From: WHSW01 sp963777775
GTDB taxonomy: Bacteria; Actinomycetota; Thermoleophilia; Solirubrobacterales; 70-9
NCBI GenBank assembly: GCA_963777775.1
Contig: CAVZRL010000009.1
Span: forward strand, 1,116,001 to 1,180,000
Reading direction: 5' to 3'
Length of the DNA: 64,000 bases
Shown here: positions 17,549-26,556 of the stretch, piece after piece
Numbering within the stretch: the first letter of the stretch is position 1
Layout of the letters: each line of letters opens with the position of its first letter
Position numbers and translations under genes: made by a program
Notes under the pieces: generated by a model
The model's database searches: none
What the model was told of the DNA's origin: nothing
The model's input: the letters and a program-made list of their open reading frames with translations, nothing else

Positions 17549-18868
17549 TCAGGCGGCGCGCAACAGCGGCACGGCGCTCGGCTCGACGCTGCCGGCGCAG
17601 GCAGCGCCGATTGAGTCGGCGACCGCCTCGACCAGCCTCGCGAGATCCGGCTTCGAGATCGCCGGCGGCGGCATCAGCACAACGGTGTCGCCGAGCGGGC
17701 GCACGATCGCTCCCCGCCGTCGAGCCTCGAGCGCCACCCGGTGGCCGAGCCGCAGCGAGGGCTCGCGTTCGCCGAGGTCGATCCCGGCCATCAGCCCGCG
17801 ACCGCGAACCTCGGCCACCTCGTCGAGCGCCGCGACTCCGGCGAGTAGCTCGCCGAGCAGGCGGATCTTCGGCTGCATGCGAAGCAGCGTCGCCTCGCTC
17901 TCGAACACGTCGAGGCTCGCGATCGCCGCCGCGCAGGCGAGCGGGTTGCCGGTGTAGGTGTGGCCGTGAAAGAAGGTCCGATACTCCGCCTGGGCACCGA
18001 GGAACCCCTCGTAGACCCGTTCGCTGGTCAGGGTCGCCGCGAGCGGCAGATAGCCCCCGGTCAGGCCCTTGCCGAGGCAGAGCAGGTCCGGGGCGACCCG
18101 CTCCTGCTCGCAGGCGAACATCGTCCCGGTGCGCCCGAAGCCGGTCGCCACCTCGTCGGCGATCAGCAGCACGTCGTGCTCCGTCGCGAGCTCGCGCGCC
18201 CGGCGCAGGAAGCCCGGCGGCTGGACCCGGATCCCGGCGGCGCCCTGGACCAGCGGCTCGACGACAAGCGCCGCGATCTCTCCGCGGTGGGCGGCGAGCA
18301 CGCGCTCGAGTGCCACGGCGTCGCCGGGCTCGATCCGATGGCAGTCGAACAGCAGCGGTCCGTAGGCGCCGTGAAAGAGGTCGATCCCGCCGAGCGAGAC
18401 GGAGCCGATCGTGTCGCCGTGATAGGCGCCGTCCAGGCTCACGTAACCGGTTCGCCGAGCGTCGGCGCCACCGCGCTGGTGCCAGTATTGAAACGCCATC
18501 TTGAGCGCGATCTCGACCGCGGTCGAGCCCGACTCCGAGTAGAAGACGCGGCTCAGCCCCGGCGGCGCGATCTCGACTAGCCGCGCCGCGAGCTGCGCCG
18601 CGCCGGCATGGGTGAGGCCGAGCATCGTCGAGTGGGCGATCCGGTCGAGCTGCTCGCGCACCGCGGCGTCGATCACCGGGTGGCGATGGCCGTGCACGTT
18701 GCACCACAGCGATGAGCCGCCGTCGATGTAGCGGTTGCCGTCGACGTCGATCAGGTCGGTCCCCTCGCCTCGCTCGATCACCAGCGGCGGCTCCGCGCAC
18801 CACTCGCGCTGCTGCGTGAACGGGTGCCAGAGGTGGCGCTGATCGAGCTCCGGGACCGTGACCGGCAT
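17549..18868 (-). CDS. bioA: adenosylmethionine-8-amino-7-oxononanoate aminotransferase BioA
   Basis: Converts KAPA to DAPA in biotin synthesis using SAM as amino donor, with PLP. Recognisable are RHLWHPFTQ near the N-terminus, SGSTAVEIALKMA, the DEVATGFGRTG motif, the PLP lysine in CLGKGLTGGYLPLAATL, and HGHTYTGNPLACAAA. I place the start at ATG 18868 (MPVTVPELDQ): the in-frame GTG at 18880 overlaps a TAGTGT hexamer sitting 8 nt before the ATG. It is transcribed away from the tiny gene pair and separated by it from bioD. Confidence 0.95.
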   Translation of the reverse strand: MPVTVPELDQRHLWHPFTQQREWCAEPPLVIERGEGTDLIDVDGNRYIDGGSSLWCNVHGHRHPVIDAAVREQLDRIAHSTMLGLTHAGAAQLAARLVEIAPPGLSRVFYSESGSTAVEIALKMAFQYWHQRGGADARRTGYVSLDGAYHGDTIGSVSLGGIDLFHGAYGPLLFDCHRIEPGDAVALERVLAAHRGEIAALVVEPLVQGAAGIRVQPPGFLRRARELATEHDVLLIADEVATGFGRTGTMFACEQERVAPDLLCLGKGLTGGYLPLAATLTSERVYEGFLGAQAEYRTFFHGHTYTGNPLACAAAIASLDVFESEATLLRMQPKIRLLGELLAGVAALDEVAEVRGRGLMAGIDLGEREPSLRLGHRVALEARRRGAIVRPLGDTVVLMPPPAISKPDLARLVEAVADSIGAACAGSVEPSAVPLLRAA

Positions 18869-18876
18869 CGGTGCCG

Positions 18877-18882
18877 ACACTA
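18877..18882 (-). promoter_or_regulatory. -10 hexamer, leaderless promoter of bioA
   Basis: TAGTGT, 8 nt before ATG 18868. The CRP-type site at 18931 would be centred about 67 bp upstream of this start. Confidence 0.5.
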
Positions 18883-18930
18883 GTCGCGGGGCCGGAGGGA
18901 AAAGGACTCTCGCGCACCTTGGCCCCGGGT

Positions 18931-18944
18931 GTGACGCGGTTCAC
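18931..18944. promoter_or_regulatory. CRP/FNR-type operator, site 1
   Basis: GTGACGCGGTTCAC matches GTGA-N6-TCAC, the half-site pattern of CRP/GlxR-type regulators. It lies 33 bp (about three helical turns) upstream of site 2 and about 74 bp before the predicted transcription start of the first tiny gene. Confidence 0.6.
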
Positions 18945-18963
18945 GCTCGAGCGCCCGGCCCCC

Positions 18964-19005
18964 GTGACCGGGGTCACTGACAAGCGCTCCCGGCTCGCTT
19001 AGCGT
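18964..19005 (+). promoter_or_regulatory. CRP-type operator site 2 and class II promoter of tiny gene 1
   Basis: A perfect palindrome GTGACCGGGGTCAC (18964-18977) abuts CTGACA, then 17 nt and TAGCGT (19000-19005). With +1 predicted near 19012 the operator centre is at -41.5, the classical class II CRP activator position. Confidence 0.65.
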
Positions 19006-19043
19006 CCGTCTCACCTCGGATCCCGACCCCGGAGGAGAGCGTT

Positions 19044-19166
19044 ATGCACCGTGTCCTCAACATCTATCTCGCCAACTCGAACATCGCCGAGCAGCGCCGT
19101 GTCGCCAGGCGCCGGCGGACTGCAGGACTTGGCCGGTCCATCCCGCAACGGCGCCGCGCCGGGTGA
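19044..19166 (+). CDS. tiny paralogous protein 1 (40 aa), CRP-controlled
   Basis: ATG with a strong SD (GGAGGAG, 6 nt spacing) opens a 40-residue frame: MHRVLNIYLANSNIAEQRR, then an Arg-rich tail (RRRR, QRRRAG). Its first 16 residues align with tiny gene 2 (MHxVLxIYLA...NIAE/NAE). It has its own operator and promoter. Basic and possibly amphipathic; no known domain. Short MHP-type proteins of about 35-60 residues occur in actinobacteria in my recollection, function unknown. The alternative is a regulatory leader peptide, but no attenuator is evident. Confidence 0.65.
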   Translation: MHRVLNIYLANSNIAEQRRVARRRRTAGLGRSIPQRRRAG

Positions 19167-19179
19167 CCGCGCCGACTGA

Positions 19180-19221
19180 GTGACCTCGGTCACACTGGAA
19201 CAGACGTTCGCTTTCTAGCCT
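19180..19221 (+). promoter_or_regulatory. CRP-type operator site 3 and class II promoter of tiny gene 2
   Basis: GTGACCTCGGTCAC (19180-19193) is a perfect palindrome. A TAGCCT -10 starts exactly 23 bp after the operator end, the same spacing as in promoter 1, again placing the operator centre at -41.5 from the predicted start near 19228. Confidence 0.65.
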
Positions 19222-19262
19222 GGCGGGTGCATAGAGAAGAGAGAAGAAGAGAAGGAGCGCAC

Positions 19263-19367
19263 ATGCATCCGGTTCTAGGCATCTATCTCGCCAGGGCGAT
19301 CAACGCCGAGCGCGTTGGCGATCCTAGGCAGGGAGCTCGAGCGAAGGCCACGAAGCAGGCTCGCTGA
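19263..19367 (+). CDS. tiny paralogous protein 2 (34 aa), CRP-controlled
   Basis: ATG after a purine-rich SD region (agaagaGAAGGAG) encodes MHPVLGIYLARAINAERVGD and a basic tail (QGARAKATKQAR). It is a clear paralogue of tiny gene 1, and the flanking operator-promoter unit is duplicated too. Its last 44 nt overlap the 3' end of bioD on the other strand, so that part of the sequence serves two frames. Function unknown. Confidence 0.62.
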   Translation: MHPVLGIYLARAINAERVGDPRQGARAKATKQAR

Positions 19368-19991
19368 GCTCGAGGCGGGGCAGCGTTACGACGCTGACCC
19401 CGCCCAGCCGCGCGATCGTCGCGCGGTTCGATCTCTCCACCTCCGCCGGCTCGGCCGGCCACGGGGTGAAAACCACCGCCGCCAGCTCGAGCCCCGCCGC
19501 TCGCACCGACTCGACGGTGAGCAGCGTGTGGTTGATCGTCCCCAGGCTCGGCGCCGCGGCGATCACGACCGCCAGCCCCAGTTCCCGCGCCAGGTCGCGG
19601 ATCAGATAGGCGGGCGGTCCGAGGGCGAGCGGAACCAGGAAGCCGCCGACCCCCTCGACGATCAGCAGGTCGGCTCCCGCTGCCGCCGCGCGCGCGACCT
19701 CGCGCAGGCGGCCGGCGTCGATCGGCTCGCCCGCCAGCTCCGCCGCCAGGTGCGGCGAGACCGCGGGCCCGTACCGATACGGGGCGATCTGGTCGTCGCT
19801 CTGCGCGGAGTCGGCGGCGCGCCGAAGCAGCGCGTGGTCGGGCTCGCCGAGCTCATCGAGGCCGCTGACGGCGGGCTTGAACACCGCGACCCGGCGGCCG
19901 GCGGCCACCGCGGTGCGGGCCAGCGTCGCGGCGACGATCGTCTTTCCGACCTCGGTGCCGGTGCCGGTTACGAAGAGCCCGGCACCGACGC

Positions 19992-19995
<4 letters not shown>
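19324..19995 (-). CDS. bioD: dethiobiotin synthetase BioD
   Basis: ATP-dependent ring closure of DAPA to dethiobiotin. The 223-residue protein has the P-loop GTGTEVGKT (11-19), AVFKPAVSG, and EGVGGFLVPL (the family's EGxGG loop). It overlaps the bioF stop by 4 nt and ends antisense to the tiny gene 2 tail. Third gene of the bioB-bioF-bioD operon. Confidence 0.95.
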
Positions 19996-21203
<1,208 letters not shown>

Positions 21204-21218
21204 CGCGCGCTCGTCCCC

Positions 21219-22361
21219 TCAGTCGCCCCAGCCCGCCACGGCGCGCCCGGGGTAGGCGGGGGGAGCGGCCTTCTTCTTGACCACCCGGAGCTGAGTCGAG
21301 GGGTCCCAGAAGTTCGCCTCCGCTTGTCGGTCGATCAGCTCGTCGACGGGCGTCGCCGGCGTCTCGCCCTCGAGCCGGCCCGAGCGGTTGTCGGGTCGCG
21401 GGTTGGCGCCGTTGTCGGGTTGGCGGGCGACGTTGAGCCCGAGCCGCTCGAACATCGACCGGTCGTCGGCCGGCTCGGCGCCGAGCGTGGTCAGGAAGTT
21501 GCCCATCATCACCCCGTTGAGCCCCGCCTTGACCGCAAGTGGCTGCAGCTCGCCGAGGTTCTCGACCCGCCCGCCGCAGAGCCGGAACAGCGCGTCGGGC
21601 AGGATCAGGCGGAAGATCGCGACCCACTTGACGACCTCCCAGGGGTCCATCAGCTCGCGATCGCCGAACTTCGTCCCGGCGCGGGGGTTGAGCAGGTTGA
21701 TCGGCACCGAGTCGGGGTCGATCTCGGCCAGCTCGAACGCCATCTCGACCCGCTGCCGCGGGCTCTCGCCGAGGTTGAGGATGCCGCCGACGCAGGTCTC
21801 CAGCCCCGCCTCGCGGGCCGCATCGATTGTCCGCATCCGGCCCTCGTAGCGAACCGTGGTCGTCACCTCCTCGTAGTAGGAGCGCGCGGTCTCGACGTTG
21901 TGGTGGACGCGCTGGATCCCTGCCTCCGCGAGGCGCCTTGCGCGTTCGGCCGAGATGTGACCGACCGACGCGCAGCGCTTGAGGTTGGTCTGCTCGGCGA
22001 CCAGCCGGGCGCCCTCGACGATCTTCTCGAAGTCGCGCCGCGAGAGCCCCTGGCCCTGGGTGACCATGCAGAAGCGGTGCGCCCCGGCCGCCTCGGCCGC
22101 CTTCGCGTGCTCGAGGATCTGCTCGGGCTCCATCATCGCGTGCATCGGCGTGTCGGCCTCGGCATAGCGGGACTGGGCGCAGAACCCGCAGTCCTCCGCG
22201 CAGCCCCCTGACTTCGCGTTGACCAGTGAGCAGAGGTCGGTCGAGTCGCCGAACCGCTCGCTGCGCACCTGCCAGGCGCGCTCGACCAGCGCCATGATCT
22301 CCTCGTGATCGGTGAGCTCGCCGAGCGCGAGCGCCTCCTCGAAGCCGATCAAGGACGCCAT
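21219..22361 (-). CDS. bioB: biotin synthase BioB
   Basis: Radical-SAM enzyme inserting sulfur into dethiobiotin. The [4Fe-4S] motif is CAEDCGFC (C54, C58, C61). NxLNPRAGTKFG and NFLTTLGA are family hallmarks. The protein is 380 aa; about 50 residues after NFLTTLG (proline-rich, ending GWGD) exceed the E. coli length, as in other actinobacterial BioBs. ATG 22361 is chosen because a TAGCGT -10 ends 8 nt before it; the adjacent GTG 22364 is possible. Confidence 0.95.
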   Translation of the reverse strand: MASLIGFEEALALGELTDHEEIMALVERAWQVRSERFGDSTDLCSLVNAKSGGCAEDCGFCAQSRYAEADTPMHAMMEPEQILEHAKAAEAAGAHRFCMVTQGQGLSRRDFEKIVEGARLVAEQTNLKRCASVGHISAERARRLAEAGIQRVHHNVETARSYYEEVTTTVRYEGRMRTIDAAREAGLETCVGGILNLGESPRQRVEMAFELAEIDPDSVPINLLNPRAGTKFGDRELMDPWEVVKWVAIFRLILPDALFRLCGGRVENLGELQPLAVKAGLNGVMMGNFLTTLGAEPADDRSMFERLGLNVARQPDNGANPRPDNRSGRLEGETPATPVDELIDRQAEANFWDPSTQLRVVKKKAAPPAYPGRAVAGWGD

Positions 22362-22369
22362 CACGTTGA

Positions 22370-22375
22370 ACGCTA
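22370..22375 (-). promoter_or_regulatory. -10 hexamer, leaderless promoter of bioB
   Basis: TAGCGT, 8 nt before ATG 22361; heads the bioBFD operon. Confidence 0.5.
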
Positions 22376-22412
22376 GGCAGCGGGTCGGACGCCCAGCGCT
22401 GAGGATCGCCGG

Positions 22413-23030
22413 CTACGCCGGGAGGTTGTGCAGCGACTCCCAGAGGTAGATGCAGGCGAGCGTGCGCTGCGGGCGCCACGGCTCGGCGATCTGGGTCAGC
22501 TCGTCGGCGTCCGGGAGCTCGACGAGCCCGTACTCGCTCTGGACCGCGCGGCGGATCCCAAGGTCCCCCGTCGGCAGCACGTCGGGGCGCTCGAGGTGGA
22601 ACATGAGGAACATCTGCGCACTCCAGACGCCGAACCCACGCACCGCGGTGATCTCGGCGATCACCTCCTCGTCGGGGAGCTCGCCGAGCCGGTCGAGCTC
22701 GAGCTCGCCGGAGAGCGCGTGGGCGGCGAGGTCGCGAACGTACTCGACCTTGCGTCCGGAGAGGCCGGTGGCGCGCAGGGCCGCGACGTCGACGGCAAGC
22801 AGCTGCCCCGGGGACGGGGTGGCGCCGTCGAACAGCGCCAGGACCCGGTCGTAGATCGTCGCCGCGGCCTTCGCCGAGAGCTGCTGGCCGACCACGCTGC
22901 GCAGCAGGGTGCCGTAGGAATCGGCCCGCGGGCGGCCCCGACGGCGGGTCTCGAACGAGAGCCGCCCGAGCCGCTCGATCAGGCCTGCAAGAACCGGATC
23001 GGAGCGCGCGAGCTTCGCGTGGGAGCCCAT
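22413..23030 (-). CDS. alkA: DNA-3-methyladenine glycosylase (AlkA-type HhH-GPD)
   Basis: Base-excision repair glycosylase removing alkylated purines. The 205-residue protein (ATG 23030, MGSHAKLARSD) has RSVVGQQLSAKAA, the helix-hairpin-helix ITAVRGFGVWSAQMFLMFHL, and the catalytic aspartate in PTGDLGIRRA. A TAGCGT -10 lies 7 nt upstream. It runs toward bioB and is divergent from the sulfatase. Confidence 0.9.
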   Translation of the reverse strand: MGSHAKLARSDPVLAGLIERLGRLSFETRRRGRPRADSYGTLLRSVVGQQLSAKAAATIYDRVLALFDGATPSPGQLLAVDVAALRATGLSGRKVEYVRDLAAHALSGELELDRLGELPDEEVIAEITAVRGFGVWSAQMFLMFHLERPDVLPTGDLGIRRAVQSEYGLVELPDADELTQIAEPWRPQRTLACIYLWESLHNLPA

Positions 23031-23037
23031 CCGCCGC

Positions 23038-23043
23038 ACGCTA
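23038..23043 (-). promoter_or_regulatory. -10 hexamer, leaderless promoter of alkA
   Basis: TAGCGT, 7 nt before ATG 23030. Confidence 0.5.
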
Positions 23044-23113
23044 TCCTGCCGACCTGCGGCGCGGCGGGCCCCACGCGCGCGCGACTTGCCCGCACAGCGC
23101 GTGTTCGAAAGCC

Positions 23114-24970
23114 GTGAGGGCGGACGAAGCGCCGCCGCCAAGGGGGAACCCGACCACGCTCCGAGTGCCCGGAAAGTTCGCCGGACAAGCGTCGATCGAC
23201 CGCGGTCGATCCGGGCCGCGACTGATCGCGGCCGGCGCCGTCGTGACCGCGACGGTGGCGCTGGCGATCGCGCTCGGCGACGCCTCCGGGTCGAGCCGGG
23301 CCGAGGCCGCGGCGACGCGGCCCAACATCGTCGTCCTGCTCACGGACGACCAGGAGCCCGCCTCGATGCGGGTGATGAAGACGGTCTCCAAGGAGCTGAA
23401 GCGCAAGGGTGTGACGATGAAGCGCTACTACAACAACTTCCCGCTCTGCTGCCCCTCGCGGACCACGCTGCTGACCGGCCAGTACGCGCACAACCACGGG
23501 GTGCTCTCGAACCAGGCGCCCGACGGCGGCTATGGGCTCTTCAACGAGCTGCACGGGGACAACAACCTCGCGACCTGGCTCCAGCAGGCGGGGTACGCGA
23601 CCTCGTACGTCGGCAAGTTCCTCAACGAGTACGCGGAGCCGGACGAGTACGGGACGCTGCCCCGCGACGTGCCGAAAGGCTGGGACGACTGGCGGGTGCT
23701 GGCGCCGTCGAACGCGCAGTACTTCGGCTACACGCTGAACCAGAACGGTCGCCTGACCGAGTTCGGCGAGCGCGAGCGGGACTACAGCACCGACGTCTTC
23801 ACCACCAAGGCGAAGCGCTTCATCCGTCGCAGCTCGCAGGCGTCGAAGCCGTTCTTCCTCACGCTCGGCTACGCGGCCCCGCACGGGGGCGGGGGCGGCG
23901 AGCCGGGCCGCTCGTGCAACCGCGGGGCGGTCCCGGCGCCGCGCGACCTCGGCACCCTGAAGAAGAAGCGCAAGAGCCCGCTGCCGGCCTCGTTCAACGA
24001 GGCCGACGTGTCGGAGAAGCCGAGCCCGGTCTCCGAGCTCGGCGCGCTCACCCCGGGCCAGGTCAGCGACACGCTGCGCAAGCGCCGCTGCGCCTGGGAG
24101 TCGCTGCTCTCGGTCGACGACAGCGTCGGCGAGATCGTCGAGGAGATCAAGCGCGACGGCGAGCGCACCAACACCTACGTCTTCTTCCTCTCCGACAACG
24201 GCTACCTGCGCGGCGAGCACCGGATCCGAAACCAGAAGCGCTACCTCTACGAGGAGTCGGCGAGGACCCCGTTCATCGCCCGCGGTCCCGGGATCGCGCG
24301 CAACGCGAGCTCGATGGACGTGGTCACGAACGCCGACCTGGCGCCGACGATCCTCGGGTTGGCGGGAGTCGCGCCCGGCGTGCTTCCGGACGGCGAGAGC
24401 ATCTTCGCGAGCCTCGCCGAGCCCGAGCTCGAGCAGGGCCGGGCGATCCTGCTCGAGGCCTACGCCGGCGACGAGATCATCGGGCTGCGCAACTCGCGCT
24501 ACCTGTACACCGAGTGGGACACGGGGCGCGCCCGGCCCGAGATCGAGCTCTACGACAACTACAGCGATCCCGAGCAGCTCGACAACCTCGCCCAGGAACC
24601 GGGCTACGCCGGCGTCGTCGACGAGCTCGGCGACCAGCTCGACGAGTTGATCGACTGCGCCAGCGCCGAATGCCGCGGCAGGCCGAGCGCCGAGCTCAAC
24701 CTGCTCAGCGCGGGCAACGGCAAGCGGGGCTGTGACTTCGCGCCGATCATCGCCAGCCTGCTCAGCCCCGAGGAGGCGCAGATCAGCTCTGTGGACTTCC
24801 GAATCGACGGCGTCGCCGTCGGGGTCGACGCGGACCCGCCGTTCGGCATCGTGCTGCCCGAGGACGTGCTGCGCAAGGCGCTCCCGAACCGCGCCGAGGT
24901 CGTCGCCCGGGCGGACTTCGAGGACGGCCGCCGGGTCGCCCGACCGGCGAAGATCAAGGTATGCAGATAG
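23114..24970 (+). CDS. exported sulfatase, paralogue 1
   Basis: A 618-residue member of the alkaline-phosphatase superfamily that would hydrolyse sulfate esters outside the cell. A hydrophobic segment (about 37-55) after a basic start acts as signal or anchor. NIVVLLTDDQ supplies metal ligands (D78, D79). The sulfatase signature LCCPSRTTLLTGQYAHNHG has C112 as the formylglycine precursor (CxPSR). The C-terminus (about 490-618) carries a beta-rich extension absent from paralogue 2. GTG or ATG starts inside the divergent region are possible. No FGE-type activating enzyme is encoded here. Overlaps paralogue 2 by 10 nt. Confidence 0.9.
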   Translation: MRADEAPPPRGNPTTLRVPGKFAGQASIDRGRSGPRLIAAGAVVTATVALAIALGDASGSSRAEAAATRPNIVVLLTDDQEPASMRVMKTVSKELKRKGVTMKRYYNNFPLCCPSRTTLLTGQYAHNHGVLSNQAPDGGYGLFNELHGDNNLATWLQQAGYATSYVGKFLNEYAEPDEYGTLPRDVPKGWDDWRVLAPSNAQYFGYTLNQNGRLTEFGERERDYSTDVFTTKAKRFIRRSSQASKPFFLTLGYAAPHGGGGGEPGRSCNRGAVPAPRDLGTLKKKRKSPLPASFNEADVSEKPSPVSELGALTPGQVSDTLRKRRCAWESLLSVDDSVGEIVEEIKRDGERTNTYVFFLSDNGYLRGEHRIRNQKRYLYEESARTPFIARGPGIARNASSMDVVTNADLAPTILGLAGVAPGVLPDGESIFASLAEPELEQGRAILLEAYAGDEIIGLRNSRYLYTEWDTGRARPEIELYDNYSDPEQLDNLAQEPGYAGVVDELGDQLDELIDCASAECRGRPSAELNLLSAGNGKRGCDFAPIIASLLSPEEAQISSVDFRIDGVAVGVDADPPFGIVLPEDVLRKALPNRAEVVARADFEDGRRVARPAKIKVCR

Positions 24971-26556
24971 CGCGGGCCGCGGCGTCGGCCGCGGCGCTGC
25001 TCGCGGTCGCGACCGGCGGCTGCGGCGGCGAGGACCCGAACCCGCCGGTCGAGCCGGCGCCGGCCTTCAGCGAGCAGCCGAACATCGTCTTCGTGCTCAC
25101 CGACGACCAGGACTTCGCCTCCTACAACGCGCAGACGATGCCGCGCACGGTGGCGCTGCTCGGCGGCCACGGCGTCACCTTCACCAACACCCACGACACG
25201 ACGCCGCTCTGCTGCCCGTCCCGGGCCGCCTACCTGACCGGCCAGTACGGGCACAACAACGGCGTGCTCGACAACCAGCCGGGCTACGGCAACCTGCTTG
25301 ACAACGACAACGTGCTCCCTGTCTGGCTGCAACGCGCCGGGTACGAGACCGCCTACGTCGGCAAGTTCCTGAACGGGTATGAGACCTACGTCGACGACAA
25401 GGACGACGTCGCCCCGGGCTGGGACCGCTGGTCGGCGCTGATCGGCAACGCGCGCGGCTATTACGACTTCCAGCTCACCGTCGACGGGCGCCAGCGCAAG
25501 GAGATCTACGACGACGGCCGCTATCTGACCGACGTGCTCAACGACCGCGCCGCAGAGCTGATCGGCGAGCTCTCGGGCCCGAACCCGTTCTTCCTCCAGC
25601 TCGGCCAGGCGGCTCCCCACAACGAGAACCTGAACGCTGACAGCGGCGGCCCCTGCGGCGGCGGCGCCGTCCCGCCGCGGCGCGACCAGGGCCGGTTCGC
25701 CGGCGAGCCGCTGCCGAACCTGCCCGCGGTGCTCGAGCGCGACGTCTCCGACAAGCCCTACTTCGTCGCCGACCAGCCGGCGCTCGACGCCGACAAGCGG
25801 CGCCAGATCCGCGCTCGCTATCAGTGCCGTCTCGAGACCCTGCCCGCGGTCGACCGTGGGATCGCGCAGCTCGTCGCCGCCCTGCGCGCCGAGCGCGAGC
25901 TCGACGAGACGGTGATCGTCTTCGCCTCCGACAACGGCGACTTTCACGGCCAGCACCGGCTCGCGGCGGGCAAGGGCCTCGCCTACGAGGAGGCCTCGCA
26001 CGTGCCGCTCGTGGTCCGGGTCCCGCCCGGCTTCCGCGGCAAGGGTGAGGCCGGGATCGAGATCGAGGCCCCGACCGCCAACATCGATCTGGTCCCGACC
26101 CTGGTCGAGTGGTCGGGCACCGAGACCTGCCCCGAGGCAGGCGCCTGTCGGGTCATGGACGGGCGCTCGCTGCTGCCGCTGATCGACGGCGGCGAGGGCA
26201 GCTGGCCGCTCAACCGCCCGATCGCGACCGAGTTCAACATCGACGAGGACTCGATCCAGCCGGGTCGGGCGACCTCATGCCGGTTCCAGGGCGTCCGCCA
26301 GGGCCCGTGGCTCTACATCGACCACACCTCCGCCCCCGATCCCGAGACCGGCGCCTGCGAGGACTCGGAGCTGCTCGAGCTCTACGACCGCGCCGCCGAC
26401 CCGTACGAGCTCGACAACCTCGCCTCGGTCGCCCCCGACCTGCCCCGGGTCGCCGAGGCGCGCGAGCGGCTCGCCGCGCTGAGCGACGAGCTCTCGGTCT
26501 GCGCCGGGATCGAGGGCCGCGACCCCGAGCCCGAGAGTGGCGTCTACTGCCGCTAG
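24961..26556 (+). CDS. exported sulfatase, paralogue 2 (possible lipoprotein)
   Basis: A 531-residue sulfatase. The N-terminal hydrophobic stretch ends in VATGGCGG; C21 may be lipidated, though the -3 residue (Thr) is not canonical. NIVFVLTDDQ holds D48/D49; the signature is LCCPSRAAYLTGQYGHNNG with C84 as formylglycine precursor. Its start overlaps the first sulfatase's end by 10 nt, so the duplicated genes are translationally coupled. Substrate unknown; N-acetylglucosamine-6-sulfatase-like enzymes are the closest pattern I recall. Confidence 0.9.
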   Translation: MQIARAAASAAALLAVATGGCGGEDPNPPVEPAPAFSEQPNIVFVLTDDQDFASYNAQTMPRTVALLGGHGVTFTNTHDTTPLCCPSRAAYLTGQYGHNNGVLDNQPGYGNLLDNDNVLPVWLQRAGYETAYVGKFLNGYETYVDDKDDVAPGWDRWSALIGNARGYYDFQLTVDGRQRKEIYDDGRYLTDVLNDRAAELIGELSGPNPFFLQLGQAAPHNENLNADSGGPCGGGAVPPRRDQGRFAGEPLPNLPAVLERDVSDKPYFVADQPALDADKRRQIRARYQCRLETLPAVDRGIAQLVAALRAERELDETVIVFASDNGDFHGQHRLAAGKGLAYEEASHVPLVVRVPPGFRGKGEAGIEIEAPTANIDLVPTLVEWSGTETCPEAGACRVMDGRSLLPLIDGGEGSWPLNRPIATEFNIDEDSIQPGRATSCRFQGVRQGPWLYIDHTSAPDPETGACEDSELLELYDRAADPYELDNLASVAPDLPRVAEARERLAALSDELSVCAGIEGRDPEPESGVYCR

